Shown here one piece after another: positions 12,730-13,154 of a stretch of DNA of 13,154 nt. The translations under genes and the position numbers were made by a program. How positions within the stretch are numbered: the first letter of the stretch is position 1; the number at the start of each line of letters is the position of its first letter. Source of the stretch: Treponema sp. (GTDB lineage Bacteria > Spirochaetota > Spirochaetia > Treponematales > Breznakiellaceae); contig JAIRRR010000075.1 of assembly GCA_031255875.1 (NCBI GenBank), positions 1-13,154 of the forward strand, read 5' to 3'. The notes under the pieces were generated by a model that did not search any database, was not told the origin of the DNA, and was given only the letters and a program-made list of their open reading frames with translations.

Positions 12730-13154
12730 ATGAAGACTACAACTGTTCCGGACCTTAGTCGCTCGGTTTCCCTGACGATGTTCAAGTATATTGTAAGGGA
12801 AACGCTGTTCGCGTTCTTCGTTGCCTTTCTTTTTTTCTTTTTTATATTTTTCGTAAACCAGCTTCTTCTTATGGCAAAGGAAATCCTGTCCAAAAAAGTC
12901 CCGCCCTTTCAGGTAGCGCTCCTTGTGGTTTACGCGCTCCCGTCCATCATCGCCATGGCCGCCCCGTTTGCCGCGCTGGTCGGGACCCTCATGTCCATAG
13001 GCAGGCTGTCGTCGGATAACGAGATACTGGTAATGCTGTCGTCGGGCCTTTCCTACCGCAATATCTTTCTGCCGGCCATTGCCGTGGGTATTTTTATTTC
13101 TCTAATTTCTTTTTTTACCAACGACGTGCTGCTTCCCCTGGGGACTTTGCGCTA
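12730..13154 (+). CDS. LptF/LptG (YjgP/YjgQ) family permease, partial (C-terminus beyond the right edge)
   Basis: The frame is open from ATG 12730 to the window end (141 codons) with no stop. The start of the protein, MFKYIVRETLFAFFVAFLFF around residue 17, is the usual LptF/G beginning, with the first membrane helix near 25-45. FVNQLLLMAKEILSKKVPP follows, then a second helix and LVGTLMSIGRLSSDNEILVMLSSGLSYRN, the most conserved N-terminal stretch of the family. A third helix leads to TNDVLLPLG. In Gram-negatives LptF and LptG form the inner-membrane part of the lipopolysaccharide export ABC transporter; F or G cannot be told from this fragment. In treponemes, which lack typical LPS, the lipid carried is uncertain. 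Start 12730 has AGGA close upstream; ATG 12778 is an alternative that would drop the 16-residue N-terminal extension. Confidence 0.9.
   Translation, partial: MKTTTVPDLSRSVSLTMFKYIVRETLFAFFVAFLFFFFIFFVNQLLLMAKEILSKKVPPFQVALLVVYALPSIIAMAAPFAALVGTLMSIGRLSSDNEILVMLSSGLSYRNIFLPAIAVGIFISLISFFTNDVLLPLGTLR

Overview
The window is high-GC spirochaete DNA, most probably from a Treponema-like (Treponematales) bacterium. This is inferred from gene order and protein style: rimP-nusA-infB-rbfA-truB-ribF-rpsO-pnp followed by an LptF/LptG permease, as I remember it from treponemes, plus a NusA carrying a C-terminal zinc ribbon. No rRNA, tRNA, transposase, integrase or CRISPR array was found. Species cannot be assigned from the sequence alone.

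Left part (1-2952, minus strand). A partial gene for an exported protein with YD-type repeats runs off the left edge (1-938). Upstream of it is a gene-free stretch (939-1338) full of inverted repeats and short GC hairpins. Next comes a tight three-gene cluster reading leftward: a NusG-domain-II membrane-anchored protein, a Gx-transporter/heptaprenyl-diphosphate-synthase-component-I-type membrane protein, and a membrane protein resembling the EcfT/CbiQ transmembrane subunit of ECF transporters. The genes overlap (23 bp, then GTGA), so translation is probably coupled. NusG-II next to Gx-transporter is a recurring pairing; the substrate is unknown.

Centre (2953-3133) is a divergent intergenic region. 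It holds a strong sigma70-type promoter (TTGACA-N17-TAGGAT) and, between that promoter and rimP, a complete intrinsic-terminator-like hairpin. This is an attenuator in the leader of the operon that encodes the termination factor NusA.

Right part (3134-13154, plus strand) is a core translation/RNA operon. rimP and rbfA mature the 30S subunit, nusA controls elongation and termination, infB delivers initiator tRNA, truB makes pseudouridine 55 in tRNA, ribF makes flavin cofactor, rpsO is ribosomal protein S15 and pnp is polynucleotide phosphorylase. rbfA/truB and truB/ribF overlap by 14 bp each. rpsO-pnp has its own candidate promoter with a dyad over the -10. After pnp a 221-bp gap holds a perfect 24-bp palindrome and an intrinsic terminator. 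The 5' part of a LptF/LptG-family permease gene then runs off the right edge.

The most noteworthy points are the leader terminator before rimP-nusA, a second terminator-like hairpin between nusA and infB, a RibF without the recognisable flavokinase signature, the zinc ribbon on NusA, a Gly/Pro/Arg-rich IF2 N-terminus, a MITE-like 123-bp inverted-repeat unit, and a possibly leaderless gene.
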